From: Sphaerolaimus hirsutus
Lineage: Eukaryota; Nematoda; Chromadorea; Monhysterida; Sphaerolaimidae
Reading direction: 5' to 3'
Assembly: GCA_964036195.1 (NCBI GenBank)
Contig: OZ038453.1
Location: 23,646,352-23,710,351, forward strand
DNA: 64,000 nt
The notes under the pieces are model-generated. The model saw only the letters and a program-made list of their open reading frames with translations. It ran no database searches and was not told where the DNA came from. A program made the translations under genes and the position numbers. Shown here piece after piece: positions 1 to 9,586 of the stretch; the stretch's first letter is position 1, and the number at the start of each line of letters is the position of its first letter.

Positions 1-29
1 CAGACCTACGTCTCTGGGATTGCCCCCAG
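1..29 (+). other. Fixed-loop hairpin 1 (cut by window start)
   Basis: CAGA-CCTACGTC-TCTG core and the 3' arm ending CCCCCAG. Confidence 0.6.
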
Positions 30-162
30 CACTGCGTGGCGACGTACTGACGAGGTACTGTTATAATGCCTCACACAGTTGTGCAATCGTTGAACGCTAC
101 TTATTTCTGAAGTAAAAGGGCTCCTTTCTTGTATTGCATGTGCGCTATGATGACTGACTGAT

Positions 163-199
163 GAATTAAAGTCCCAAGCCTACGTCCCTGGGATTATTC
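163..199 (+). other. Fixed-loop hairpin 2
   Basis: CCAAG-CCTACGTC-CCTGG core; outer stem GAAT/ATTC. Confidence 0.6.
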
Positions 200-268
200 T
201 GACGCCAGCCGCATAGTCGCCAGAATTTCATACCCTGATTGACAGTTTTATCGTGTAATGTGCCGTCG

Positions 269-307
269 GTGGCTAAAGTGCCAAGCCTACGTCCCTGGGA
301 CTGCCAC
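269..307 (+). other. Fixed-loop hairpin 3
   Basis: Outer stem GTGGC/GCCAC, unpaired TAAA, then GTgCCAAG and CCTGGgAC around CCTACGTC. Confidence 0.75.
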
Positions 308-463
308 TGGTGACACACGGCATGGTACTGCTGGTCTTTTCAATTCGAGAATCACTCGTTTTCGCCCTTGAATTCCTCCGGCTCTTGTAATTCAACCAAA
401 CACTTCGAAACCAGCAACTGTAAGCGTCTGTTTTTCGGATACAGTGCCACTTCGCAATGCGGT

Positions 464-508
464 CTGGTGCCTAAAATGCCAAGCCTACGCCCTTGGGATT
501 GTCACCAG
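464..508 (+). other. Fixed-loop hairpin 4
   Basis: Outer stem CTGGTG/CACCAG; inner CCAAG/CTTGG; loop CCTACGCC. The AT/AT pair replaces the GT/AC pair of other copies. Confidence 0.75.
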
Positions 509-722
509 TCGTGTAGCGTTGTGATGCGCAAAAGGAGTTCAAATAACCTCAGGAAACAAACTAATTGGTCTCAAGAATTAATAGTCACGTTGCCTGCTTC
601 GTTTGCGAATTTTTATTCTTCATTTTTTTTTTGCGCAGTTTTCGTCATTTCCCTCGCATTTTGGGATTTTCCCCTTATTCTTGTCACTTTTGAGTTGCCA
701 CAGTGTCACTTCGCAATACGGT

Positions 723-767
723 CTGGTGCCTAAAATGCCAAGCCTACGTCCTTGGGATTGTCACCAG
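723..767 (+). other. Fixed-loop hairpin 5
   Basis: Outer stem CTGGTG/CACCAG; inner CCAAG/CTTGG; loop CCTACGTC. Confidence 0.75.
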
Positions 768-997
768 CCGTGTAGCGTTGTGGTGCGTAAAATGGGTTCA
801 AATATTGTCAGGGAATAAAATTAAATGGTCTCAGGATTAATAGTTACGCCGTCCGCCGCATTTGCGATTTTATATCCTTCACTTTTGCGCATTTTTCTGC
901 CATTCCTTCCGCATTTTTGGGACTTTTTCCCTACTCTTGTCAATTTTGAGCTGCCATTTTCATTTTTGGTGTGATGAGTGGTAATTCATAGGGGCGC

Positions 998-1067
998 GGT
1001 GTGTGTGCGTTGGAAACCTAAAGCGCCAAGCCTACGTCCTTGGGGTTGGTATCGGCACACACACACC
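998..1067 (+). other. Fixed-loop hairpin 6
   Basis: Outer arms GGTGTGTGTGC / GCACACACACACC, middle stem ACC/GGT, inner CCAAG/CTTGG, loop CCTACGTC. Confidence 0.75.
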
Positions 1068-1146
1068 TAACTCTCTCTTTTAAATGAAAGGAAATTTTCC
1101 ATTTTTGATTACAACCTTGTATACATTTGTGGTATCACGTCTCTGA

Positions 1147-1210
1147 GGGCCAGGTTGAGGGGTTAAAGTGCCAAGCCTACGTCCCTGGGACTACCCCATG
1201 GCCTGGACCC
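1147..1210 (+). other. Fixed-loop hairpin 7
   Basis: Stems GGG/CCC, CCAGG/CCTGG and GGGG/CCCC outside the core. Confidence 0.75.
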
Positions 1211-1740
1211 AGAGGCAAGGTAAAAATTTGTGTTTCTTCACGCCGCGTAATTTTGAGTTGTTTTAAATAGTTATACCTCGACCATACTGAGCATCGCTGT
1301 AAATAATTATTCTTAGCTTTCTACGCCGCTTTTGTATTTTACCTGTATTTAACAAAACCGCGTGGTCACATTGAGGAGGGCCCCTGGCTTTACATGTGTA
1401 TTTAGAAATATCAGGACGGCCCCCGCTCACTGTGTAAATATTTGAACTGGACTCATGGAATTTTGTGCACACAGTTTTTCTTAAAACTCCAGTGACCTTG
1501 AACACTTTCTTTTAAACAGCCACCTGGATAAAGACTTTTTGCTTCCCACATTTAAAGTAATCACCAATAATTTTTGCTGGTTGTGGCTGGGAACAAACTT
1601 TTGCAGCCACACAATGGCCATATTAGTGGAAAACAGTTTAGTTCAGTTTCACTTCAATCTTTATGTTTTTCCAAAATTCTCTCATGTTTTCCTTGAAACT
1701 TTAACGGAATATCTTTGCACAGGAGACATTTTTCTACATC

Positions 1741-2320
1741 TATTTTTCTTGACCATGGATCAAAATCAAAATGCTGGCCATACTCATTGTTTGACAATGT
1801 CTGTCATGACTGGTTCACCAAATGTGAATTTCCATGAATTTATGTACCAAGGAAGCAATGAAATTGTCATGCGTGTGACCGCTGGGGAAATGCGGCTCAC
1901 ACAGCCATTTCAACGTGAGCTTCACTGGCAAGATCCCCATCGCGAAAAGTGAGAATTTTCATGGGTTCAGTGTAAAAATTGTGTGCAATGACCAAAATTC
2001 CTTTCAGCTTGAGTGAATCTGTCCTGCTGTGGGGAAACACGGCTTTTGGAAATGACCAGCCACTGTTGGCAGTAACTGGCCATGTGGCACCGATCCAACA
2101 ATGTCAAATTCATGGCACTGGCATCCCAATGCAACTACCGGCCCACTGCCTACCGAATAGGGAGCCGTCGATTTCACCAACTGATTTCACTTATGACCCA
2201 CATCTTTCCGTCGGCCCTCCCATGCATGTGACCACGCGAATTATTAATTCCAATAGTATTCCTATCACTATCACCCTGGATCAAACTGGCAATTTTGTAG
2301 ATATTAAGTTACAATTTTAA
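1741..2320 (+). pseudogene. Coding-like tract with two frame changes
   Basis: Three overlapping open frames look coding in turn: 1741-1952 (from MDQNQNAG), 1879-2018 (NVSFTGKIPIAKSENF) and 1988-2320 (from MTKIPFSLSE, ending VDIKLQF). Each is free of stops with balanced codon use where the previous one fades, which suggests one ancestral gene broken by two frameshifts, or very short introns. I do not recognise the family. It sits among the hairpin repeats of the first 3 kb. Confidence 0.3.
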
Positions 2321-2487
2321 ATGCCAATGGCTACAATGCTGCGCTGAGTATTATTTTTCTGCGTTAGGCCAACTGTAGTAATTCCAACACAATAGTTGTT
2401 AAAATCTATTTTTGTATTCGCTATCATTTTTTTTACTATGGTACAAGTGAACCACGACACGTATTGTTTTAGTTTCTAGTGTAAAAT

Positions 2488-2544
2488 TGGGTGCAGCGGT
2501 CTAAAGTGCCAAGCCTACGTCCCTGGGACTGACCAAAGCACCCA
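2488..2544 (+). other. Fixed-loop hairpin 8
   Basis: Stems TGGGTGC/GCACCCA and GGTC/GACC outside the core. Confidence 0.75.
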
Positions 2545-3250
2545 TTGTGTACGTTTTGATATCGCTTTTGAAATTTTCTCTTAGTAAGCGCAGTCAATCA
2601 GTTGCACGCGGCAATTTTTGGTAATTGTATGGAGGTAAACCGCTTGAGCCACGTGTTTTTGTGAAGTTAGCCGCGAATTTGATTAGTAGCTGCGTTTGTG
2701 CCACCAAGAAACGTCATTGTTTGTGCTTGCGATTAGACTGAGAATTGTTAGCTGAATGTTTTCTACCGGGATCCCTTTTGTGAATTGTTGTATTTCGTGC
2801 TGTTGTGAATATTTTCTAGATTTCGTAGTTGGTTTCATTTAGTCACGTTTAGCTGATCTTTTCTTTTAAGTGGCATTCCACTTGTCTTACGGTCTCATTT
2901 ACGGTTCTCATGATTCTTGCCTTAAAATTTTTCTTGCCATAATTTTAGATTATGTTTCGACGCTTTATTAGGGTGCTTCCAGTGCACATGTTTGCGTATT
3001 TTCCAGGGTTCCACTTGCGACCTCGTAGTAGTTGTAATTCACTTTAAACATTTACATGCAATACACTGCAACGCTTTAAATACATGAAAATATCAATATC
3101 AGTCGACAGTTCCTTGAAAACAGTAGCTAACACACTCTTCGCCACTGCTGCGCTGACTAACCCGCGCTTTTAGAAAAGGGGGGAGGAAGTGTGATGCCTG
3201 TTCGCGCTGAGCCAGCGCTCAAAAGGTCGGTATAGTATGTAATGCGAGAA
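2545..3250. other. Stretch without recognised gene
   Basis: AT-rich; no open frame, splice-supported exon or repeat recognised beyond the flanking hairpins. Confidence 0.5.
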
Positions 3251-3251
3251 C

Positions 3252-3308
3252 TGGCGGCGGGCCACCAAAGTGCCAGACCTATGTCTCTGGGACGGTGACC
3301 CAGCGCCA
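3252..3308 (+). other. Fixed-loop hairpin 9
   Basis: Stems TGGCG/CGCCA and CACC/GGTG; inner CCAGA/TCTGG (compensated change); loop CCTATGTC. Confidence 0.75.
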
Positions 3309-3450
3309 ATTAACGCATACAGGCCCTAATTATGGCGCTTTAGCTGCCGGAAATGCCACACGGGCCATCTTTAGACCAAGCGACGTCATCACGACGCCGC
3401 CATATATATAACCTAACTTATAGGAAACTTACGGCGCAACGGACGCCAGC

Positions 3451-3525
3451 TATGGTAATTGGCGCCAGATCACCAAAGTGCCAGACCTACGCCTCTGGGA
3501 CGGTGATTAAGCGCGAATTACCATA
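3451..3525 (+). other. Fixed-loop hairpin 10, longest arms
   Basis: Stems TATGGTAATT/AATTACCATA, CGC/GCG and ATCACC/GGTGAT; inner CCAGA/TCTGG; loop CCTACGCC. Confidence 0.8.
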
Positions 3526-3659
3526 GAATGATATATCGATGGCGCTGTGCCGCCGGCCTTAATTAGCGGAACGGCTTAATTTGCCGCTTCTAGTCGTGAA
3601 AAGACCCGGGTGACGTCATTCGACACCTCTGGGAACGAAACCTAACTTTTGCGATAGTT

Positions 3660-4130
3660 ACGGCGCTCTCATTAAAAGAGAAAAGCAGCGCCGAGCGAAA
3701 GTCGATTCCCCTGGGCATGGCGGCCAAACGAGCGCCGGCGAACGACTTCGACGGCCGCGACAGCGCCGCGCCGCCGCCATTCGACGACCGCCGACCGCCG
3801 GAACCCGGGAGAGGGGGATTTTGGTGTTTTGGGAGATTTGGTGAAGGGTCGGATCGGCCGCTTTTGGCCGAGTGCCAACTTTCTGAAAGCAGCACTTAGT
3901 GTATTTTCGAGGGGGGGTTAAGCACTGTCGCCGTGTTTGGGCGACAGTTTATCACTCGAAACTTGTAAATTCACCCCCTACCCAGTCCCCGCGAGCGTCG
4001 ACAGCGTCGGCCGCCGGAAACGTCCGCGGAGTGACAGACTTCGGCCGCTCAGAGTTTTTGGTGGGAGTGGCCACCGGAAGGGAGGGCCCCGATAGCTCCA
4101 GAAGCCTACGTCCTTCGGAGTAGAGACGGG
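3660..4130. other. GC-rich island with short open frame
   Basis: CpG-rich stretch in an otherwise AT-rich window. It holds an ATG in good Kozak context at 3717 with a 60-codon frame (MAAKRAPANDFDGRDS). It could be a promoter/first exon; no downstream exon could be tied to it. Confidence 0.3.
4088..4130 (+). other. Fixed-loop hairpin 11, GAAG/CTTC type
   Basis: Stems CCCG/CGGG and CTCC/GGAG; inner GAAG/CTTC; loop CCTACGTC. Confidence 0.75.
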
Positions 4131-4179
4131 TCAACCCTTCTGGAGGGGTATGTGCCTTAGGCTAAAAATAGTAAAAATA

Positions 4180-4240
4180 GGGAGCGGCCTTGATAGCTCC
4201 TGAAGTCGACGTCCTTCGGAGTAGAGACGGGCCAACTCCC
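4180..4240 (+). other. Fixed-loop hairpin 12, GAAG/CTTC type
   Basis: Stems GGGAG/CTCCC, GGCC/GGCC and CTCC/GGAG; inner GAAG/CTTC; loop changed to TCGACGTC. Confidence 0.7.
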
Positions 4241-5670
4241 AAGGGAATTGGAAGAGTGCCAAAAAGGCCGTTTTTGTGTGTAAATTGGCACATATCCCGT
4301 AGCCATTGCTGCCACAGGGAGGAGTTTTGTGATTTTGTAGGGTGTAGGAGTAGGTTTAGGGAGTAGGTTCGCGGTAGGTGCCGCGGTTTGTGATTTGTGG
4401 CGCGTATAATTGTGTTTATTTGTATCTAATTACCCACCTAACCCCCTCAGTTTGTGATAATTGCGTGTGTTTGTGATTGTAATTTTATGTTCGCACTTAT
4501 TTCTGTGTTTCGCACGTATTTCTGTGTTTGCACTTTTGCACTTTGTGTTTACTTCGCGTTAGTCGATTGGTACGCTGGCCTGGACGAGCTCACATTTGAG
4601 CAAACACGGTTGTTTTTGTGTTTTTGGTCCTTTTGCAGTTGTTTGCTGTTCTCGAGTAGCTGTGGATTTACTTGGCATGTTTCCAATGGTATCACGTTTA
4701 GTTTTGGAGAGTTTCGCTCAGTTTAGGCACTTTTAAGCTGTTAGTTTGTGCGTTTACATTTGGTAGGTTACTGTAGGTATTGTACTTTCTAGTTTGGCAC
4801 AGTTCCAAGTTTGGTTTCATTAGCTGGCTGAGTGCCAGAAGAAAGGTGTTCCTGAATGTCAAGTCACCATCCCCTTGTTCCATTAAAAAGTAACCCTTGT
4901 GGTACATGGCTTGGTTCAGCTGGAGTCACTTATTTTCGGTACATTTTTGAATGCACTTCCGTGATTGGTTGGCTCCGCCCAGCTGCAAACCAGTTTTGGG
5001 CACTTCAAACCCATAAAAGAGAGCCCCAATCCAGTGATTGTCATCAGTCTATTCAATCCAATTCTAATTACTAAGTCAGTGATTTACCAGCTGAAATGAG
5101 CCTACCCTTGGTTATTCATTCTCTGCTAACTCTGGCATAGGCCTTCTCTTCCCTCTGCACGGTGACATTTAGGTTCACAGGGGCAGGAGTGGCCACACGG
5201 AGCTGCCGGTATAGCTAAGATAGGGTGTTGTATGGGGAGAACCCACCATCTGTGATGCTTACTGTACGTCTGGACCTCTGTGGACTTGTTTTAGGCGTAG
5301 TATAAGCTGAAGTAGGCTGTACACCTATTGACTCGCTCTAGGCTTTCGTAAGGGCCCAAACAGTTGTGCTACGTCGTCGTAGATTACTTTTGATAGTGGT
5401 GCTGTGCCAAGCTAGGACTTAAGTACCTGGACTTGTGTGGTCTCTTACCAGTGTACCGTACTGCTATCCTCACCTGTCTGGTTTAGCTTATATGACCCTG
5501 AGTGTTATTTAGTCATTTTTATGTTAATGTGTTGATTTGGAAAGTGGAAAGGTAAATTGGAAATATTCAAGTACTTTGGAAACTTTAATTGCAACGTTAT
5601 TCGAGAAACCCAATTAGTGTAATTCAAGCTTACTCCGGTGCAACTATTCTCTACTTAATCTATTGGCTCA
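4241..5670. other. Stretch without recognised gene
   Basis: Only short open frames (for example 4856-5074). T-rich with many GTTTGTG runs; it could be an intron leading to the acceptor at 5676. Confidence 0.4.
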
Positions 5671-5718
5671 TTCCAGCTAGTGGATCTAATTATTTCTGCT
5701 CTAAATTGTGAAATCATA

Positions 5719-6651
5719 ATGGAAGTTGCTTTTATTTGCTTGTATTCGAGTGATGTTCAGTTGTCGGTTTTCGAAGCGTGGGCAAATCTCGTTTCTGTTT
5801 CTGAGAGTGCGCCAAGTTCCGAAGGTTTCTGGGAGGTTGAGGATTTGGAAATGGGCCCTGTTTTTGATAGTTTTGAACCCGTGTCGGAATTGTTTCAAAC
5901 TCAGCGAAGGGCCACGTATGCGGAAAAGGTTCAGGGCGCTGGTGATTTCGTTGTCGATTCTGTCTTGCCCAATGGCGAAGTAATTTGTGATGCTTCTCAG
6001 CAGTGGTTGTTTGATCACTTGATCATGGAGCCAGCTTTTATTGAGCCCGGAATTTGTGGTGTTTTTGAGAAGACCGCTGAAAGGCTGAAGAAAACTGTGC
6101 AGCCTAGAAACCTTTGGTATTTGGTGGGTAAGAGAGGGAAATTACAGCCGCACGTTATTCGTCGCAAGCTTTTGCAATTTGCGCGACCGGACTTTGTTAG
6201 CTGTGGCAACCAAGTAGACCGAAAAGCTCAGAAGCCTACGTCCTTCGGAGTAGCTAGGTCGAAAGGCACCAAGCTGGTGAAGTTTGGCAGACAGGTTCCC
6301 TGCGCACGCGGCAAGCGTAGGGCTTGTAGGGCAGTTATTGATCGTCCGGTGGACATTATGTCGCTTGTTGAATTGTCGGAATTGTGTGACTATTTGGTTG
6401 GCGTGTTGCCATCGTTTGTCGTTCCACACGTGCAAAAGGTAACCAAGTTCCCTGCTAGGTGCTGTACATTTGGCGTAATTAGGCAGGATGGACTACATGA
6501 GCGCATCGTTGAAAGTTCTGACGGAATTGGACACTGTCCAAGGTGTTGCTATTTGGCCCGCCATGATAAGGTTGTAGTACCCGGGGGTCCATTGTATTAT
6601 ATTGGAGACAATGTTGCAAGACCGGGGGGGTTATATTATTATATACGGTAG
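5719..6651 (+). CDS. Unrecognised long open frame, 310 aa
   Basis: The longest open frame in the window, open from a good splice acceptor (TTCCAG at 5671-5676); the first ATG is at 5719. Composition is balanced and more GC-rich than its surroundings, which suggests real coding. I recognise no domain. Visible features are a TYAEKVQ tract, basic segments (KRRACR), and a possible zinc-binding cluster near the end (GHCPRCCYLARHD). The last 25 codons run through a G-rich palindromic repeat and are probably not genuine. One of the fixed-loop hairpins (6217-6260) lies inside the frame. It could be a retroelement gag/ORF1-like remnant or a lineage-specific gene. Confidence 0.35.
   Translation: MEVAFICLYSSDVQLSVFEAWANLVSVSESAPSSEGFWEVEDLEMGPVFDSFEPVSELFQTQRRATYAEKVQGAGDFVVDSVLPNGEVICDASQQWLFDHLIMEPAFIEPGICGVFEKTAERLKKTVQPRNLWYLVGKRGKLQPHVIRRKLLQFARPDFVSCGNQVDRKAQKPTSFGVARSKGTKLVKFGRQVPCARGKRRACRAVIDRPVDIMSLVELSELCDYLVGVLPSFVVPHVQKVTKFPARCCTFGVIRQDGLHERIVESSDGIGHCPRCCYLARHDKVVVPGGPLYYIGDNVARPGGLYYYIR
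6217..6260 (+). other. Fixed-loop hairpin 13, inside the 310-aa frame
   Basis: Stems GACC/GGTC, GCTC/GAGtAGC; inner GAAG/CTTC; loop CCTACGTC. Confidence 0.7.
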
Positions 6652-6707
6652 CTGAATTATCAAAACAAAACAGCCGCAATTTTAATCAACCACTCGTTTT
6701 TTTTCAG

Positions 6708-8456
6708 CGAAGGAAAACAAAACTTGCACGGTCTGCGACATTTTTTTGACTGACGCACAAAAGAAATTGGCCATGGCGAATGGTGTGAAATTGGGGGAAC
6801 TCTTGGATCTACACGACGCCCCAACTAATGGTGGGTGTTTGTATACTCGATGGACATCACACTTAGTATGGAAACCTACCATCAGGGGTCTCCTAGGGGG
6901 GCTGGGGGGCCATTTTACCCCCCCCCCCCAAATCCCCCAGCAATCTATCTATCCCGGAGGCAAATTTTTTGGCTATCTATCCCCAAAATCGGCCAGCTAT
7001 CTACCTATCTGGAGCGATTTTTGAGAAATTTCGCCCCAATTTTCACTCAAAATCGCCAATTTTCGTACCATTTTTTACTTTTTCACCTTCAAAATCGCGA
7101 CTTTTGCTAATACACGTGTTTACATACCTATTTTTGACCATTTTTAACCTATATTAGCTACGTTTAACTTGTTTTTAGTGATTTTTCCCCATTCTGCCTT
7201 CTATGCATTGAAAAAGCCTATATATTTTGCCCCCGCGAACCCCCACCCCAGAAAAATTTTCAGCTATACTCGGCAGACACGATACTCTACAAACAGATAG
7301 GAGTTATGTCTTTGGCTGGCAGACGGCCAGCCGAGAACTTATGGAAGACGTGATGACGACGAAGTGATGACGTCATGATAGTGTTTCCTCCGGAAAATGT
7401 ACAGCGTAATGTCATCCGAGTATATCTAACCCTCCGGAGGAGCGATTTGCTATCTATCCAGCCCCCGCGAGGGCCAAAATCTTGGAGACCCCCTGCATAA
7501 CCCATCTGAATAATGAACCAAAAATTAACAGTTTTTCATCATAATATTTCATTTTCAGAATGGGATAATTAATGATGAAATTTACCGCCTGATATTATTC
7601 ATTAAATTATGGTAGGATTTTGTAGGATCCGACACTGCGTGTCTTCATGAAGACACTTCAAGGCACTTCACACACCCATTTTCGCTGTTTATGTGTGCAT
7701 TCTTCTGAACGAAACACTCTATCGTGACGTTATCATTAGCAAAAAATGTTACAAAAAGGAAAAATCATTTCAGGGACGAAACATGTTGGTTATACTAGAC
7801 TCCGCCTTTTTCTTTTTTCTTTTTTATATTTTTTTTTGGTGAAAGCGAGTGCATAAGTATTGCGTTGGTGCTTAAGACATAAGTATGTGCGGATGCATAC
7901 TTTGCTGTCCGCTGAGTTTTTTTAAGTATTTTACATAAATTCACATCTTCTCACTTCCCAGCCATTCGAATTTGTCCTGACAACGTGATAATTTCGCAAC
8001 CGGAACTTTTGACATCTGGCTACACGGACAACAACCCAAGTTCGGACAACTCTGGCAAATGTGCCCACGGCGGGGCGGTGGACAAGCGCAGGTGCCACTC
8101 CCGCACCCTGTGAAATGCACTGGAAAATGTGTCATGTAAAATGTCATAAATGTTTATGTCAAATCTCAAATGTCATGCAAAGTGTCAAAAGTCATGTTGA
8201 ATGTCATGCAACGTGTCAAAAAGTTTTTTAAAATTCCATGTAAAATGACAATTTTTATGCAAAGTGTCTAAAGTCATGTCAAGTACCTTTTTGGCACATG
8301 ACACTTTACAGGACATTTTACAGGGTCTGGGAGTGCCCCCAGCACCGAAGTGCCCCCTTATGGTGGAATTAATAAGGATTCAAATTATTTTCTCTACGCG
8401 TCACATTTTCACTTGCACAATGAAAGTGCAAAGTTGGCGCATGAAGCCACTTTGGT
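6708..8456 (+). CDS. VWA7-like protein, three internal exons (fragment)
   Basis: Fragment of a von Willebrand factor A domain-containing protein 7-like gene. Exons are 6708-6830 (or 6782), 7962-8091 and 8343-8456. Exon 1 follows a strong polypyrimidine-AG and carries TCTVCD. Exon 2 encodes ICPDNVIISQPELLTSGY and then GKCAHGG. Exon 3 encodes PPYGGINKDS and a HFHLHNESAKLAHEAT stretch. The LTSGY / GKCxHGG / GGINKDS order is the family's conserved block, which precedes the VWA domain. Exons 2 and 3 join in frame (AG|C) once the 251-nt MITE between them is removed. The last donor is a strong GTGAGT at 8457. I could not find the VWA domain downstream, where 8.5-12 kb is transposon, nor the N-terminal part upstream. 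It may be a broken gene or one with very distant exons. Confidence 0.72.
6883..7495. mobile_element. CAGGGGTCTCC element
   Basis: Same TIR family as 36582-37885. It is inserted in an AT-rich element whose arms (ACACTTAGTATGGAAACC, GGTAGGATTTTG) recur at about 52200-52380 and 59640-59800; a TATACTCGG element is nested inside. Confidence 0.75.
8092..8342 (+). mobile_element. Introner-family MITE as intron of the VWA7-like gene
   Basis: 251 bp. Starts GTGCCACTCCCGCACCCTG and ends CAGGGTCTGGGAGTGCCCCCAG, with internal TGTCATGTAAAATGTCAT-type repeats. Flanked by CAG on both sides. Exon frame is continuous across it (AG|C). Confidence 0.85.
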
Positions 8457-9586
8457 GTGAGTTTTTTGGGAGTGGTTTTTTCGATGACAGAAAGTTTTTG
8501 TTTGTCTGTCTGTTTATTGTTTGGTTTTCAGAAATTGTGAAAACGTAAAAAAATCGTGACTTTTTATAAAGAGCCATCCATCGGCGAACAACAAAACTGT
8601 GTAAAACTCATCAACTTTTTCTGGAGATATCGAGTTTTCAAGGATTTTACATCGAAATTCATGACGAAACTTGACTGAATTTTTTTTCACTAAAAAATGC
8701 AAATTCTAGCAAATTTTAAAAAATACTTTTCCGCACAGATTTCTGCGTGATCTGCGCTCCTCTGTAAACGACACCCAATTCGGAATACTCCTGGGTCTTC
8801 TCAGGAGCACCGCCCCTGGGAAACTAGTGCAAGTTTATTTGATTTTTGGTGTCATTGCAGTTTCTTCATTGTGGTCTGGCTATGTCAGTTTTACATTTGG
8901 CGATGTCTTATACCTTTAAAAAATTGGTTGATTTTTTTTTGTACTTTTAGATGAATACTGATATTTTCTTTATTACTAATTGATTACTTTTGTGTATTTT
9001 TCTATTTACTCGCAGAAACACAATTCTACCTAAATATTGTAAATATTCCTTATTATTTACTACTTCGTTCTGCATATTAGCTTTTACTAATTTGCTTGCA
9101 TTTTTCATTTTTTTACAATTTTGTGTGGCATGGCAAAACGTCAAAGAATCAATGTAAAATTTTGCGTTTCCATGCCGACCGGAGATTTTTCGACGGGTTT
9201 TTATATGTTTCTTACAGGATCAATTCCGCATGTTTGGATGTAGAGGGAAATGGCACGAGGGAAATTTTTCGTGGGGCTTATTCGAGTATAAGTACTTCTT
9301 CTCTGATCAGTTCTTTTTACTAATGTCTTCTCGGTTGGAAGTTGTGATTTGTGTTGGTGGTATTCTGTGATAATTCAGTTTTGTGTTTATTGTCTTTATT
9401 AAAATTCGCGCGCTTGACTATACTTAAACTCAACTTGGTTACCGTATTTCCTCGAAGTACCCCCCCCCCTTGAATTAACCCCCCAGGTGTTTTCGAGCTG
9501 AGGAAAAAATAACCCCTCCCCTCGAAATACCCCCCTCTTGAATGATGTACATTGTGTATTTATTGGGGTCGAAACTCATCGCAACT

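Larger units (their letters stand above)
441..958 (+). repeat. Tandem duplication, two units of about 259 bp
   Basis: Unit 1 (about 441-699) and unit 2 (about 700-958) align along their length at moderate identity. Each contains one fixed-loop hairpin (464-508, 723-767). Confidence 0.75.

Noticed and set aside
158-164. CTGATGA next to hairpin 2, like a hammerhead ribozyme core
   Set aside because: No GAAA core partner and no three-stem arrangement; absent from the other hairpins.
1-6260. Fixed-loop hairpins as twister, HDV or pistol ribozymes, or histone/iron-responsive stem-loops
   Set aside because: Conserved loop CCTACGTC and bulge do not fit the consensus of these classes as I know them.
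9452-9480. Long C runs as possible G-quadruplex regulatory sites
   Set aside because: They are parts of the ACCGTATTACCTCG MITE ends and recur only with that family.
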